NCBI GenBank assembly: GCA_964412015.1
Contig: CAYPMO010000011.1
Span: forward strand, 1-64,000
Source of the DNA: SZUA-318 sp964412015
GTDB lineage: Bacteria > Gemmatimonadota > Gemmatimonadetes > Longimicrobiales > Gaopeijiaceae
DNA: 64,000 nt
Reading direction: 5' to 3'
In this document: piece by piece, positions 44,538-53,046 of the stretch
How positions within the stretch are numbered: the first letter of the stretch is position 1
Layout: each line of letters starts with the position of its first letter
The notes under the pieces: model-generated
Told to the model about the DNA's origin: nothing
What the model saw: the letters and a program-made list of their open reading frames with translations, nothing else
Database searches by the model: none
Translations under genes and position numbers: made by a program

Positions 44538-44599
44538 CGTTTCTGATCGTCCGTTTTTCTGTTCGGTGCGGACCCTACGGCACTCTGCCGTCCGGTCGT

Positions 44600-44632
44600 G
44601 AAAAGAGGCGGAGCCAACGGATCGGGTCCGTT
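44600..44632 (-). terminator. Hairpin in the rpsB-tsf gap (possible attenuator)
   Basis: Minus strand: AACGGA/TCCGTT 6-bp stem with a five-base loop (44632-44616), followed by GGCTCCGCC and TCTTTTC (44606-44600). It might reduce read-through into tsf and the genes beyond, or be an RNA-processing site. The U-tract is short, so I rank it low. Confidence 0.35.
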
Positions 44633-44714
44633 GCCGCTGCCGCCTCCCGCACTTCCCCTCGCGTCGGCCGGGGGAACCTCCGCCGGGGTGTGCGGCCCCG
44701 GCCGACCCGGCGTA

Positions 44715-45731
44715 CTACTCCTCCTTCGGGGTCGCCTCGCCCGCCTCGGCCACCACGGCCGTGGGCTGCTTCTTCGCACGGGGCCTGCGGGCCTTCGGCG
44801 CTTGCGGAGCGGCAGCGTCGGCAGGCGCCTCTTCGGGCGCCGCGGCCTCTTCTGCCGCTTCGTCTCCACCTTCGCCGCCCTGGGCACCCTCCTCCTCAAC
44901 GCGGAGATGCTGCGCGATCACTTCCGGCCTCGGTCGCCGCTTCCGCCGGGGCCGCTTGCGGGCCGGCCGGTCCTTCTCGGTCGTCTCTCCGGTCTCGGTC
45001 GAGTAGGTCGTGGCCTCCACCTCCTCGACGCGCCGCTGATCTTCCGGCACCTCGATACGGGCCTGCTCGATCGTCGCTGCGAGGGCCGCGGAGATCAGGC
45101 CCACCGACCGGATCGCGTCGTCGTTGCCCGGGATCGGGTAGTTGATCAGGCTCGGGTCCGCGTTCGTGTCGGTGATCGCGATCACCGGGATCCCCAGACG
45201 GTTGGCCTCACGCACCGCGATGGCCTCCCGCTTGGCATCCACCACGAAGACGGCTCCCGGAAGCCGACCCATCTCCTTCACGCCCGCCAGGTACTTGTCG
45301 AGCTTCTGGCGCTCGCGGTCGAGCATCAGGCGTTCCTTCTTCGTGTAGAACTCGAAGGCGTTCTCCTCCTGGCCCCGCTCCAACTCCTTGAGGCGTCGAA
45401 TCTGCTTGCGAATGGTCTGGAAGTTCGTGAGCATGCCGCCGAGCCAGCGCTCGGTCACGTAGAACGAGCCCGACCTCTGCGCCTCCTGCTCGATGATGCC
45501 CCGGAGTTGCTTCTTCGTGCAGACGAAGAGCACGCGCTCCCCCCGGAGCACAATCTCGCGAACGGCCTGCTGGGCCTGCTGCAGACGGTCGAGGGTCTTA
45601 CGGAGATCGATGATGTGGATGCCGTTGCGCTCCGTGAAGATGAAAGGCTTCATCTTCGGGTTCCAACGGCTGGTCTGGTGTCCGAAATGGACACCGGCCT
45701 CCAGGAGCTGGTTCAGGCCGACTTCCTGCAT
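44715..45731 (-). CDS. rpsB: 30S ribosomal protein S2 with long acidic/basic C-terminus
   Basis: The S2 core fills about residues 1-225: LEAGVHFGHQTSRWNPKM, ITDTNADPSLINYPIPGNDD, and so on. A further 110 or so residues form a low-complexity tail alternating basic (RKRPRRKRRPRPE) and Ala/Glu-rich parts, which is unusual in length. I chose the ATG at 45731 (MQEVGLNQLLEAG); a GTG at 45746 in frame adds five residues. It follows rpsI by 75 bases. Confidence 0.95.
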   Translation of the reverse strand: MQEVGLNQLLEAGVHFGHQTSRWNPKMKPFIFTERNGIHIIDLRKTLDRLQQAQQAVREIVLRGERVLFVCTKKQLRGIIEQEAQRSGSFYVTERWLGGMLTNFQTIRKQIRRLKELERGQEENAFEFYTKKERLMLDRERQKLDKYLAGVKEMGRLPGAVFVVDAKREAIAVREANRLGIPVIAITDTNADPSLINYPIPGNDDAIRSVGLISAALAATIEQARIEVPEDQRRVEEVEATTYSTETGETTEKDRPARKRPRRKRRPRPEVIAQHLRVEEEGAQGGEGGDEAAEEAAAPEEAPADAAAPQAPKARRPRAKKQPTAVVAEAGEATPKEE

Positions 45732-45806
45732 GTCGCGTCCACTCACGTCTTGTGTGGGGCCGATTACGCCCCGATCAGGATGAGAAACGGTGCCGCACCG
45801 ATGCGA

Positions 45807-46199
45807 CTACCGCTTCGAGAACTGGAACCGCTTGCGGGCCCCCGGACGGCCGGGCTTCTTACGCTCGACCTTGCGGGGATCCCGCGTGAGGAGGCCTTTC
45901 TCGCGGAGGATCGGGCGAGTTTCCTCGTCGTGTTGGACGATCGCGCGGGCCAGCCCCATGCGGACGGCGTCCGCCTGCCCGGTGAGGCCACCACCACCCA
46001 CCCGCACCGTGATGTCGAACTGTCCCGCCACGCCCGCTGAGCGAAGCGGCTCCTCCACTCGAATCCGGTGCGCCTCTCTCGGGAAATACTCCGTCAGGGC
46101 ACGGCCGTTGATCTTCCACTCGCCCGTGCCCGGCCGAAGGATGACGCGGGCCGTCGACGCCTTGCGCCGTCCAACCGTCTGGATCTGGTTTTCAGCCAT
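45807..46199 (-). CDS. rpsI: 30S ribosomal protein S9
   Basis: 130 residues starting MAENQIQTVGRRKASTARVI and ending KKPGRPGARKRFQFSKR, the S9 signature with the conserved basic C-terminal tail reaching the P site. Downstream of rplM with 16 bases between them, as in most bacteria. Confidence 0.97.
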   Translation of the reverse strand: MAENQIQTVGRRKASTARVILRPGTGEWKINGRALTEYFPREAHRIRVEEPLRSAGVAGQFDITVRVGGGGLTGQADAVRMGLARAIVQHDEETRPILREKGLLTRDPRKVERKKPGRPGARKRFQFSKR

Positions 46200-46215
46200 C
46201 TCGCTCGATCACGTC

Positions 46216-46644
46216 TCAGATGTCCAGGGGTCGGGGCTGCTGGCCCTGGTGGGGGTGATCCGCCCCCGCGTAGACCTTGAGCTTCTTGTACATCGCCCGA
46301 CCCAGCGCATTCTTGGGGAGCATCCCCCTGACGGCCATCTCGACTACGCGCTCCGGGTGCGCGCCGGCCATCCGGCGCAGCGGGATGAAGCGCTCCCCAC
46401 CCACGTAGCCCGAATAACGGAAGTACGTCTTCTTGTCGGCCTTGTTGCCCGTCAGCGCCACCTTGGACGCATTGACCACCACCACGTGGTCGCCCGTGTC
46501 GAGGTGGGGCGTGTACATGGGCTTGTGCTTGCCGCGGAGGACCCGCGCGATCTCCGTCGCGAGACGGCCGAGCGGCCGGCCGGCCGCGTCCACGACCCAC
46601 CACGCACGCTCGATCTCATGGCTCTTGGGGGTATACGTTCTCAT
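46216..46644 (-). CDS. rplM: 50S ribosomal protein L13
   Basis: The ATG at 46644 gives MRTYTPKSHEIERAWWVVDA and 142 residues, the standard L13 length; a TTG three codons earlier is less likely. Typical segments are LATEIARVLRGKHKPMYTPH and VNASKVALTGNK. It heads the rplM-rpsI unit after the strong promoter at 46685-46714, with a leader of about 35 bases and no obvious ribosome-binding site. Confidence 0.97.
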   Translation of the reverse strand: MRTYTPKSHEIERAWWVVDAAGRPLGRLATEIARVLRGKHKPMYTPHLDTGDHVVVVNASKVALTGNKADKKTYFRYSGYVGGERFIPLRRMAGAHPERVVEMAVRGMLPKNALGRAMYKKLKVYAGADHPHQGQQPRPLDI

Positions 46645-46684
46645 GTACCGCAACGGGTGTGGGAGGTCCCATACAAAGCTTTGA

Positions 46685-46714
46685 ATGATAGAGGCAATTC
46701 GGGGAAGGTGTCAA
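46685..46714 (-). promoter_or_regulatory. Strong sigma-70-type promoter for rplM-rpsI and downstream genes
   Basis: Minus strand: perfect -35 TTGACA (46714-46709), 18-base spacer, -10 TATCAT (46690-46685). The predicted start is near 46678, about 35 bases upstream of the rplM ATG. Confidence 0.85.
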
Positions 46715-46748
46715 CGGCACCGGAGGCGCCGTCCGCGGGGCCCTTCCG

Positions 46749-47600
46749 TTACATGAAGGTCTCCAGGAATCGCGCCCGGGACGCGTGCCGGAGTCGGACC
46801 AACGCCTTCTCCTTGATCTGGCGCACGCGCTCCCGGGTGATCCCCAACAAAGCCCCGATCTCCTCGAGCGTCATGGGGTCCTGGTCGTCCAGGCCGAAGT
46901 AGAGACGCAGGATCTTGGCCTCCCGCTCCTTGAGCGAGGAGAGCGCCTCCTCGATCGTCTGCTTCAGCGCGCGCTCGTAGGCCTCGTCCTCCGGACCCGG
47001 TGAGAGCTGGTCGGGCAGATAGTCCAGGAGGCGATTGTCCTCACCCGGGGTGAGGGGCGCGTCCAGCGAGAGGTGGGATTGGCTGATCGCCAGCGTCCGC
47101 TCCACCTCCTCTTGCGAGATGTCCAGCCCCTCGGCGATCTCGTCCACGGTCGGCTCCCGACCCAACTCCTGGAGCAGTACCGAACTGCGCCGCCCGATTC
47201 GATGGAGCGCGCCCGCACGGTTCAGCGGCACGCGCACGATGCGGCTCTGCTCCGCGAGTGCCTGCAGGATCGCCTGGCGGATCCACCAGACCGCGTAGCT
47301 GATGAACTTGATGCCCTTGGTCTCGTCGAATTTGTGGGCGGCCCGGATGAGTCCGAGGTTCCCTTCGTTGATCAGGTCCGAGAGCGGTACGCCCTGGTTC
47401 TGGTACTTCTTCGCCACGGATACCACGAATCGAAGGTTGGAGCGCACCAGCTTGTTGAGCGCATCCTCGTCGTCCTCACGAATCTTGCGCGCGAGGTTCG
47501 CCTCCTCCTCACGGCTGATGAGCGGGTATTGACTGATCTCCTTGAGGTACTGATCCAGGGAGCCTTCCCTGGGGATGCCTCGGCGGGAGGAGAAGCTCAT
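46749..47600 (-). CDS. RNA polymerase sigma factor, group 1/2 (RpoD-like)
   Basis: A 283-residue sigma-70-family protein without region 1.1. Region 1.2 (DQYLKEISQYPLISREEEAN), region 2 (SNLRFVVSVAKKYQNQGVPL, DLINEGNLGLIRAAHKFD, KFISYAVWWIRQAI), region 3, and region 4 (MTLEEIGALLGITRERVRQI) are all intact. The short form is typical for the principal sigma of several non-proteobacterial phyla. It lies before rplM on the same strand and after lepB. Confidence 0.9.
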   Translation of the reverse strand: MSFSSRRGIPREGSLDQYLKEISQYPLISREEEANLARKIREDDEDALNKLVRSNLRFVVSVAKKYQNQGVPLSDLINEGNLGLIRAAHKFDETKGIKFISYAVWWIRQAILQALAEQSRIVRVPLNRAGALHRIGRRSSVLLQELGREPTVDEIAEGLDISQEEVERTLAISQSHLSLDAPLTPGEDNRLLDYLPDQLSPGPEDEAYERALKQTIEEALSSLKEREAKILRLYFGLDDQDPMTLEEIGALLGITRERVRQIKEKALVRLRHASRARFLETFM

Positions 47601-47754
47601 CTTGTCGGCCGCGTGGGAGGGAGCCCGCCGGGTACCGGACCTCGCCCTCGTGGACTCCCGGAAGCTCGACGGATTGGCTCTTGACGAGTGGTAGAATTGC
47701 GGTGCCGGTGTGCGTTGCGCAACCTGGGGTCCGGATCGCGAGCCTCGACCCGGG

Positions 47755-48507
47755 TCAACGGATGGACACCCCGATACGTTTCCACCGCACGCGGCGCAGC
47801 CACGGCGCCGTCTCGCTCTCTACCGGATCGAACGAATAGTACACGAACCACGGACGGCCGTGGATCGCGACGCGCGGGACGAAGCCCCAGTACCGGGAAT
47901 CCTCACTGTTGTCTCGGTTGTCACCGAGCACGAAGTACTGGCCCTCCGGAACGACCAGGGGTCCCCAGTTGTCACGGGTGGGATGGTACCGTGGGGAGGT
48001 GCTCGCGATGAGGTGGTGCGACTGCCAAGCCATGTCGGGGTGAATGGCGTCGCCGAACCGATCCGTGTGATAGGCGTAGGGTTCGGGGACCTCCAGTCCG
48101 CTGCGGAGGAGGACCTTGTCACGCATCTCGAGGGTGTCCCCCGGGATACCCACGACCCGCTTGACGTAGCTCTTCGTCGGATCGTGGGGAGGCGTGAACA
48201 CCACCACGTCTCCCCTCCGAGGCTCCGTGAACGCAGGAATCCGCAGCGGCGTGCCGGGGATCTCCGCCCCGTAGACGGCCTTGTTCACCAGGAGGAAGTC
48301 CCCGACCAGGAGCGTGTTCTCCATCGAGGAAGTCGGGATCCGGAACGCTTCCACCACGAACGCCCGCAGCAGGAGGAAGAGCACGAACGCGACCAGCAGC
48401 GAGCGTGTCCATTCCCAGACGCCGAGCAGCAGGCCACGGTGCTCCTCGTGCTCGCGAAGCGCTCCGGCCACCGCGCCGATTTCCTCCTGCCGCTCTTCTT
48501 CGTGCAC
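47755..48507 (-). CDS. lepB: Signal peptidase I
   Basis: Removes signal peptides from exported proteins at the membrane. One transmembrane helix (about 34-50), catalytic Ser61 in RIPTSSMENTLLVGD, catalytic Lys116 in KSYVKRVVGIPGD, and FVLGDNRDNSEDSRYWGFVP (box E). I chose the GTG at 48507 (250 residues) because AAGGAAGG lies five bases before it; the frame stays open to 48552. It diverges from the matrixin-like gene. Confidence 0.93.
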   Translation of the reverse strand: MHEEERQEEIGAVAGALREHEEHRGLLLGVWEWTRSLLVAFVLFLLLRAFVVEAFRIPTSSMENTLLVGDFLLVNKAVYGAEIPGTPLRIPAFTEPRRGDVVVFTPPHDPTKSYVKRVVGIPGDTLEMRDKVLLRSGLEVPEPYAYHTDRFGDAIHPDMAWQSHHLIASTSPRYHPTRDNWGPLVVPEGQYFVLGDNRDNSEDSRYWGFVPRVAIHGRPWFVYYSFDPVESETAPWLRRVRWKRIGVSIR

Positions 48508-48698
48508 CGCCACCTTCCTTCTCCGAAACGCCACCACGTCGGTTGCGCCCACGCCCCCGCCGTCGCGAATGGCATGCCTACCCGCGCCCGCCCCGGCTCG
48601 TTCCGCTGTCGGAGGCGCGGGGCCACGCCTACGTTGTCCCTCGATCCCGGATCGCGTTCATCGAGGCTGCGCCGGGCCACGTTCGTGGGACCGTTACG

Positions 48699-49415
48699 AT
48701 GGCGTCAGGCAAACCCAATCTCGCTTCGATCCTGGGCCTCGCGCTCGTTCTCGCGGCGCTCTCGATGCTCGCCAGGGACCAATTGGCCCCCCGGTCCCTG
48801 CCGACTCCGGCCGCGCCCACGGCGGTCGCCGGCCCGCCCACGCTCCAGGAGGAAACCGCGTGCCGAAACGTCGGCTATCTGTGCGCCGGCCTCGCCCAGG
48901 CCGAACGCATCCGCATCCAGCGTTGGGTAGGCTTCTCCGGAACGCTCGTCGTGGACCTGCCCGCGCCGGCCCTGGCCGATCGCGGCGCCGCCCGCGACCT
49001 CCAGCGGGCTGCAGCCGCCGGAATCCGCCTGTGGAACGGACAGCCATTCCCGATCCTGGTGGACGAGCGAGGCAGTCGCACGGCCCATCTACCCGTGCGG
49101 TGGGTGAGCGGCCTGATCGGTAACGAGATCGGCAGAGCCACCACCCGGTGGAGCCCGCAGACCGGCCTGCAGCCGGTCTCCCTGGAGCTGGTCACGAGTT
49201 ACCCGGGTGGCCGACCCATGGACCCGGAGCAGATCCGGCTCGTCGCGGCGCACGAGATGGGCCATGCCCTGGGGCTTCAGCATTCCGACGACCCACGGGA
49301 CGTGATGTACCCCATGAACACGGCCACCTCGCTGTCGGTGCGCGACTACCGCACGCTCGAGGCCCTGTACGCGCTGGAAGACGGAACGATCATCGTCAGG
49401 ACCCGCCGAAAGTGA
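48699..49415 (+). CDS. Membrane-anchored matrixin-like zinc metalloprotease
   Basis: A 238-residue protein with one N-terminal hydrophobic helix (about 8-24) as signal or anchor. The catalytic signature HEMGHALGLQH (His185, Glu186, His189, His195) followed by DVMYPM (Met-turn) is that of metzincins, matrixin type. Two Cys (about 55 and 62) may form a disulfide. ATG at 48699. Its 3' end overlaps the convergent btuB-like gene by 20 bases. Confidence 0.85.
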   Translation: MASGKPNLASILGLALVLAALSMLARDQLAPRSLPTPAAPTAVAGPPTLQEETACRNVGYLCAGLAQAERIRIQRWVGFSGTLVVDLPAPALADRGAARDLQRAAAAGIRLWNGQPFPILVDERGSRTAHLPVRWVSGLIGNEIGRATTRWSPQTGLQPVSLELVTSYPGGRPMDPEQIRLVAAHEMGHALGLQHSDDPRDVMYPMNTATSLSVRDYRTLEALYALEDGTIIVRTRRK

Positions 49416-51327
49416 CCTTCCCGCCCACGTAGACACCTCGGCCCGGTGCCGGGAACCCGAACACCTCCTCGTAGCGCTCGTCCAGAAGGTTCTCGGCGCG
49501 GAGCGCCAACGTGACATCTCCCACCGGCATCTCGACGCCGATGTCCAGCACCGCGTGGCGAGGGAGCGCCACGCGACGGGTGGGCCAAGCGGAGTAATCG
49601 CGGTCCTCCCGCTCACCCACGACCCGGAGATCGGCCCGAAGCGTGCCCCTGCGCGACAGCAGCGACGCGTGGAACGCAACGGTATGGGTGGGACGTCGCA
49701 GGAGACGCGATCCCTCGAGGAACTCCGCCCCCTCTTCCTCGTCGGTCGCGTCCACGACCTCCGTCCGGAGCCATGTCCAGTCGGCGCTGGCGTGCACCGG
49801 CCCCAACCGCGCCTCCCCGTCGAGCTCGACCCCGCGGGCTTCGGCCCCGGCCACGTTCGCGAAGTTCGGGGCCGAAGGCGAAACCGGACGCGCGACGTAC
49901 TGGATCAGGTCCCGAAACCGCTGTTCGAAGGCGGTCGCGCGCAGCCTTACGCGTCCGTCGGCGAGCGTCTGCTCCAGTCCTACCTCCAGGGAGCGCGTGC
50001 GCTCCGGGGCGAGGTCGGGATCCCCCACCACCCAGCCCGTCGCGAAGTTCTCGTAGAACGTCGGTTCCTTCACGCCCCTGCCTGCGGCCGCGCGCAGCCT
50101 CGTGTCCGGGAGAGCGCGCCATGCCGCCTCGGCGCTCCAGCTCGTGAACCGCCCGAAGCGCTCGTTGTCCTCCATGCGGGCACCGGCCGCGAACGACGTC
50201 GCGCCGCTCCGCCCCGTGACGTGGACGTAACCCGCCCGGTTGTCACGCGCGTTCTCGCTTCGCCCCGTGGTGTTCCCCCACTGGCTCAGGGACTCCGAGA
50301 ACGAGCGCTGCTCCTGGCGCTCGATCTCCGCCCCGAGCGACCCCGTGAAGGCCCCGAGCCGCAGGTCGGCACGCACGTCGGCCGTGGCTCGGCGCACGTG
50401 ATCGAGGCTCGTAAAGCCCCAGTACCCGAGGCTGTCCGCGGGCGAGTCCGCTTCGTCCTCGGTTCCCCCGTCCGTCTGGGCCAGCGTGACGCCCCCGCGC
50501 AACTCGACGCCGCGCGAGACCCGCCGGGACGCGGTCACGGCGATCGACGCCTCGTCCCCATGGGTGAAGGCGTTTTCGTCGGTGACGGCTCCGGACCCGT
50601 CGGTCGGGAAGTGGTACGTGCGATCGGCGAGCCGCAGGGCGACTCCGGCCCGCGTGGCGCCATCCGGGACGAGGCGCACGTTGGCCGAGAGCACGGTGTT
50701 GTCGAACGAGTTGTTGCGGGAAAGCACACCGTCCGTGTGCAGGCTTCCCACGGCGAGTGACCATCGGGAGGCGCTTCCGCCACCTTCGATCCGCACCGAC
50801 CCCTCACGGCGGCCGTAGCTTCCTCCGCGCACGGACAGCTCGCCGCTCGGCGCGCCCCGGCCGGTCCGGGTGACGATCTGGATCACGCCCGCCATCGCGT
50901 CGGAGCCGTAGAGCGCGCTGGCCGGGCCGCGAACGACCTCGATTCGCTCGACGTTCTCGAGCGTGAGCCCGGCGAAGTCGAACGAGCCACCCGGCTGGTT
51001 CACCTGGACGCCGTCCACCAGGACCTGCACGTAGTCGCTCTCTCCGCCCCTCATGAAGACGGACGTGGCCGCGCCGAACGACCCACCCCGCACCACGGCG
51101 ACGCCCGGCACGCCCGCGAGGGCGTCGGACAGGAGCGTTACACCGCCAGCTCGGAGCTCCTCGCCGTCCAGAACCGTGACGGACCGGGCGACGTCACCGA
51201 GAGCGCGCGGCATCGGGCTCGCGGTGATGATGAAACCCTCGAGCTCGAACGGGACCTCCTGCGAGCGGGAGGACGAGGGGGCCGCCAGCAGGACGGCGGC
51301 GAACAGGACTGCCGAGAAGCGATTCAT
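49396..51327 (-). CDS. btuB: TonB-dependent receptor, BtuB-like (cobalamin uptake)
   Basis: A 643-residue outer-membrane receptor: signal peptide, TonB-box-like segment (GFIITASP), plug domain (LLSDALAGVPGVAVVRGGSF, DGVQVNQPGG, VERIEVVRGPASALYGSDAM) and a 22-strand barrel ending in a C-terminal aromatic-rich strand. The cobalamin riboswitch directly upstream indicates a vitamin B12 or related corrinoid substrate. ATG at 51327, with GGGGAAGGA upstream. No other B12 transport gene is in the window. Confidence 0.9.
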   Translation of the reverse strand: MNRFSAVLFAAVLLAAPSSSRSQEVPFELEGFIITASPMPRALGDVARSVTVLDGEELRAGGVTLLSDALAGVPGVAVVRGGSFGAATSVFMRGGESDYVQVLVDGVQVNQPGGSFDFAGLTLENVERIEVVRGPASALYGSDAMAGVIQIVTRTGRGAPSGELSVRGGSYGRREGSVRIEGGGSASRWSLAVGSLHTDGVLSRNNSFDNTVLSANVRLVPDGATRAGVALRLADRTYHFPTDGSGAVTDENAFTHGDEASIAVTASRRVSRGVELRGGVTLAQTDGGTEDEADSPADSLGYWGFTSLDHVRRATADVRADLRLGAFTGSLGAEIERQEQRSFSESLSQWGNTTGRSENARDNRAGYVHVTGRSGATSFAAGARMEDNERFGRFTSWSAEAAWRALPDTRLRAAAGRGVKEPTFYENFATGWVVGDPDLAPERTRSLEVGLEQTLADGRVRLRATAFEQRFRDLIQYVARPVSPSAPNFANVAGAEARGVELDGEARLGPVHASADWTWLRTEVVDATDEEEGAEFLEGSRLLRRPTHTVAFHASLLSRRGTLRADLRVVGEREDRDYSAWPTRRVALPRHAVLDIGVEMPVGDVTLALRAENLLDERYEEVFGFPAPGRGVYVGGKVTFGGS

Positions 51328-51360
51328 GTGCGTTCCTTCCCCACGGTCGGAAACGAGGAA

Positions 51361-51387
51361 CCCCGCTCGTTCCGGAGGAAGGCGGGG
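51361..51387 (-). terminator. Expression-platform hairpin downstream of the cobalamin aptamer
   Basis: Minus strand: CCCCGC (51387-51382) pairs with GCGGGG (51366-51361), with an inner TTCC/GGAA pairing, then TTCCTCGTTTCC. It lies between aptamer and start codon. A second hairpin, CCCCGC with GTCTCC/GGAGAC inside (51411-51446), overlaps the 3' strand of P1 by two bases. Either could be the switching element. Confidence 0.45.
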
Positions 51388-51444
51388 CACGCGAGGAAGG
51401 CACGTGATCTCCCCGCGTCTCCCCTCGGAGACCGAACGGAGCGG

Positions 51445-51601
51445 GGTGGGTCACGTCTCCTGGCTCGAGGCCGCGCTGCTCGCCTTCCCAGGCGCCGAAG
51501 CGCCCAGTGGCACACGAGAGCAGCCGTTCCGAGACGTGCTCGGACCTCTCACAGTGGCGGGGCCGCACCGGATTCGCACCGGCTTCCGCGTTCGACCCAC
51601 C
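51445..51601 (-). ncRNA. Cobalamin (AdoCbl) riboswitch
   Basis: On the minus strand, the core CCGGTGCGAATCCGGTGCGG is followed by CCCCGCCACTGTGA, and further on by the B12 box GAGCCAGGAGACGTGACCC. An 8-bp P1 helix forms between GGTGGGTC (51601-51594) and GACCCACC (51452-51445). Position and sequence leave little doubt. The only gene downstream is the BtuB-like receptor, so it represses receptor synthesis when cobalamin is plentiful. The 51328-51682 gap holds nothing else. Confidence 0.95.
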
Positions 51602-51682
51602 CGCCGATCTTGTTTGTCGAGACAAGGTAGGAGCGCCCGTCCCGCCGCACAAGCCGGCGACGCGGGGTCCGCATCCTACACG

Positions 51683-53044
51683 CTATGCGTCACGGGACAG
51701 CCCGTATTTCTCGATCTTCTTGTAGAGGTTCGAGCGGGGCATGTCCACCTTCCGGGCCGTCTCCGCGACGTTCCAGTCGTTCTCGCGGAGCTTCCGCACG
51801 ATGAACGCGCGCTCGGCGCGCTCCTTGAACTCGACGAAGGTCTCCGCGCCGAGGAGGTCGCCGCCCGCCGTGGAGGCCGCGCTGCGCCCCGGGGCCAGGA
51901 GGTCCACGTCTTCGGCTCGCACCTGGTCTCCCGGCGTGAGGATGAGGAGACGCTCCACGGTATTACGCAATTCGCGCACGTTGCCCGGCCACTCCCGCGA
52001 GACGAGCCGCTCCACCGCAGCATCCGTGAACGTCTTCGCGCCTACGCGAGCCGTGCTCGCCATCGCATGGGCAAAGTGCTGGATGAGCATCGGGATATCG
52101 TCCCGGCGGTCCTGCAGCGGCGGAACGTGGATCGGCACGACGTTCAACCGATAGAACAGGTCCTCGCGGAACCGCCCCTCGCGGATCTCCTCCTGGAGAT
52201 CCTTGTTGGTGGCCGCCACGACCCGGACGTCCACCTCGACGGCCTTGGAGCCCCCGACGCGCGTGACGACGCCCTGCTCCAGCGCGCGCAGGACCTTGGC
52301 CTGGGCCGCCAGCGACATGTCGCCGATCTCGTCCAGGAAGAGGGTTCCACCGTCGGCCTGCTCGAACTTCCCGGCGCGATCCGAGACCGCCCCCGTAAAG
52401 GAGCCCTTGATGTGCCCGAAGAGCGCGGACTCGATGAGCTCCGACGGGATCGCCGCGCAGTTGACTTCGACGAACGGTTCCTTGCTCCGGCCCGAGAGTC
52501 GGTGGATCGCCCGGGCGACCAGCTCCTTTCCCGTTCCGTTGTCACCGCTGATCAGCACCCGGGCGTCCGTCGGCGCAACCTTCTCCACCCGCTCCAGCAC
52601 CTGCCGCACCGCGTAGGACGTTCCTACGATCTCGTAGCGGCTTTCCACCTGGTCGCGGAGCGCCTCCATGCTCGCCGTGAGCCCACGCAGCTCCAGCGCC
52701 CGCCGCAACGTCACGAGGAGTCGGTCGGTGTCGAGCGGCTTCTCGAGGAAGTCGTACGCTCCCTTGCGCGTAGCCTCGACGGCCGTCTCGATCGTGCCGT
52801 GGCCCGAGATCATGACGACGAGCGCCGCCGGATCCTGCTCCCTCAGGCGACCCAGCACTTCCAGGCCGTCCATCCCCGGCATCTTCACGTCGAGGAAGAT
52901 GACGTCGGGGCGGAACGACCCGATCGCGGCGAGCGCCTCGGGCCCGTCGGACGCGGCCCGCACTTCGTGGCCTTCGTACTCGAACACCTGGGCGAGAGCT
53001 TCCCGGATGGACCGTTCGTCGTCGACGATGAGGAGCTTGGCCAA
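51683..53044 (-). CDS. NtrC-family sigma-54-dependent response regulator
   Basis: A 453-residue protein with receiver domain (Asp52 in VIFLDVKMPGMDG), an AAA+ ATPase domain (Walker A GDNGTGKE, Walker B LFLDEIGDM, and GSFTGA in place of the usual GAFTGA) and a C-terminal Fis-type helix-turn-helix (NVAETARKVDMPRSNLYKKI). The TTG at 53044 is the start, with GGAGG five bases before it; ATG is not available. The Ser in the GSFTGA loop is a common variation. No kinase is adjacent; the upstream gene is two bases away. Confidence 0.92.
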   Translation of the reverse strand: MAKLLIVDDERSIREALAQVFEYEGHEVRAASDGPEALAAIGSFRPDVIFLDVKMPGMDGLEVLGRLREQDPAALVVMISGHGTIETAVEATRKGAYDFLEKPLDTDRLLVTLRRALELRGLTASMEALRDQVESRYEIVGTSYAVRQVLERVEKVAPTDARVLISGDNGTGKELVARAIHRLSGRSKEPFVEVNCAAIPSELIESALFGHIKGSFTGAVSDRAGKFEQADGGTLFLDEIGDMSLAAQAKVLRALEQGVVTRVGGSKAVEVDVRVVAATNKDLQEEIREGRFREDLFYRLNVVPIHVPPLQDRRDDIPMLIQHFAHAMASTARVGAKTFTDAAVERLVSREWPGNVRELRNTVERLLILTPGDQVRAEDVDLLAPGRSAASTAGGDLLGAETFVEFKERAERAFIVRKLRENDWNVAETARKVDMPRSNLYKKIEKYGLSRDA

Positions 53045-53046
53045 CC

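Noticed and set aside
47685..47705. TTGACG...TAGAAT on the plus strand near 47682-47697
   Set aside because: The spacer is about five bases, far too short for a promoter.
51541..51601. A GGATTCGCACC-type sequence that looks at first like a tRNA T-loop
   Set aside because: Read on the minus strand it is the conserved core of the cobalamin riboswitch; no tRNA stems fit.
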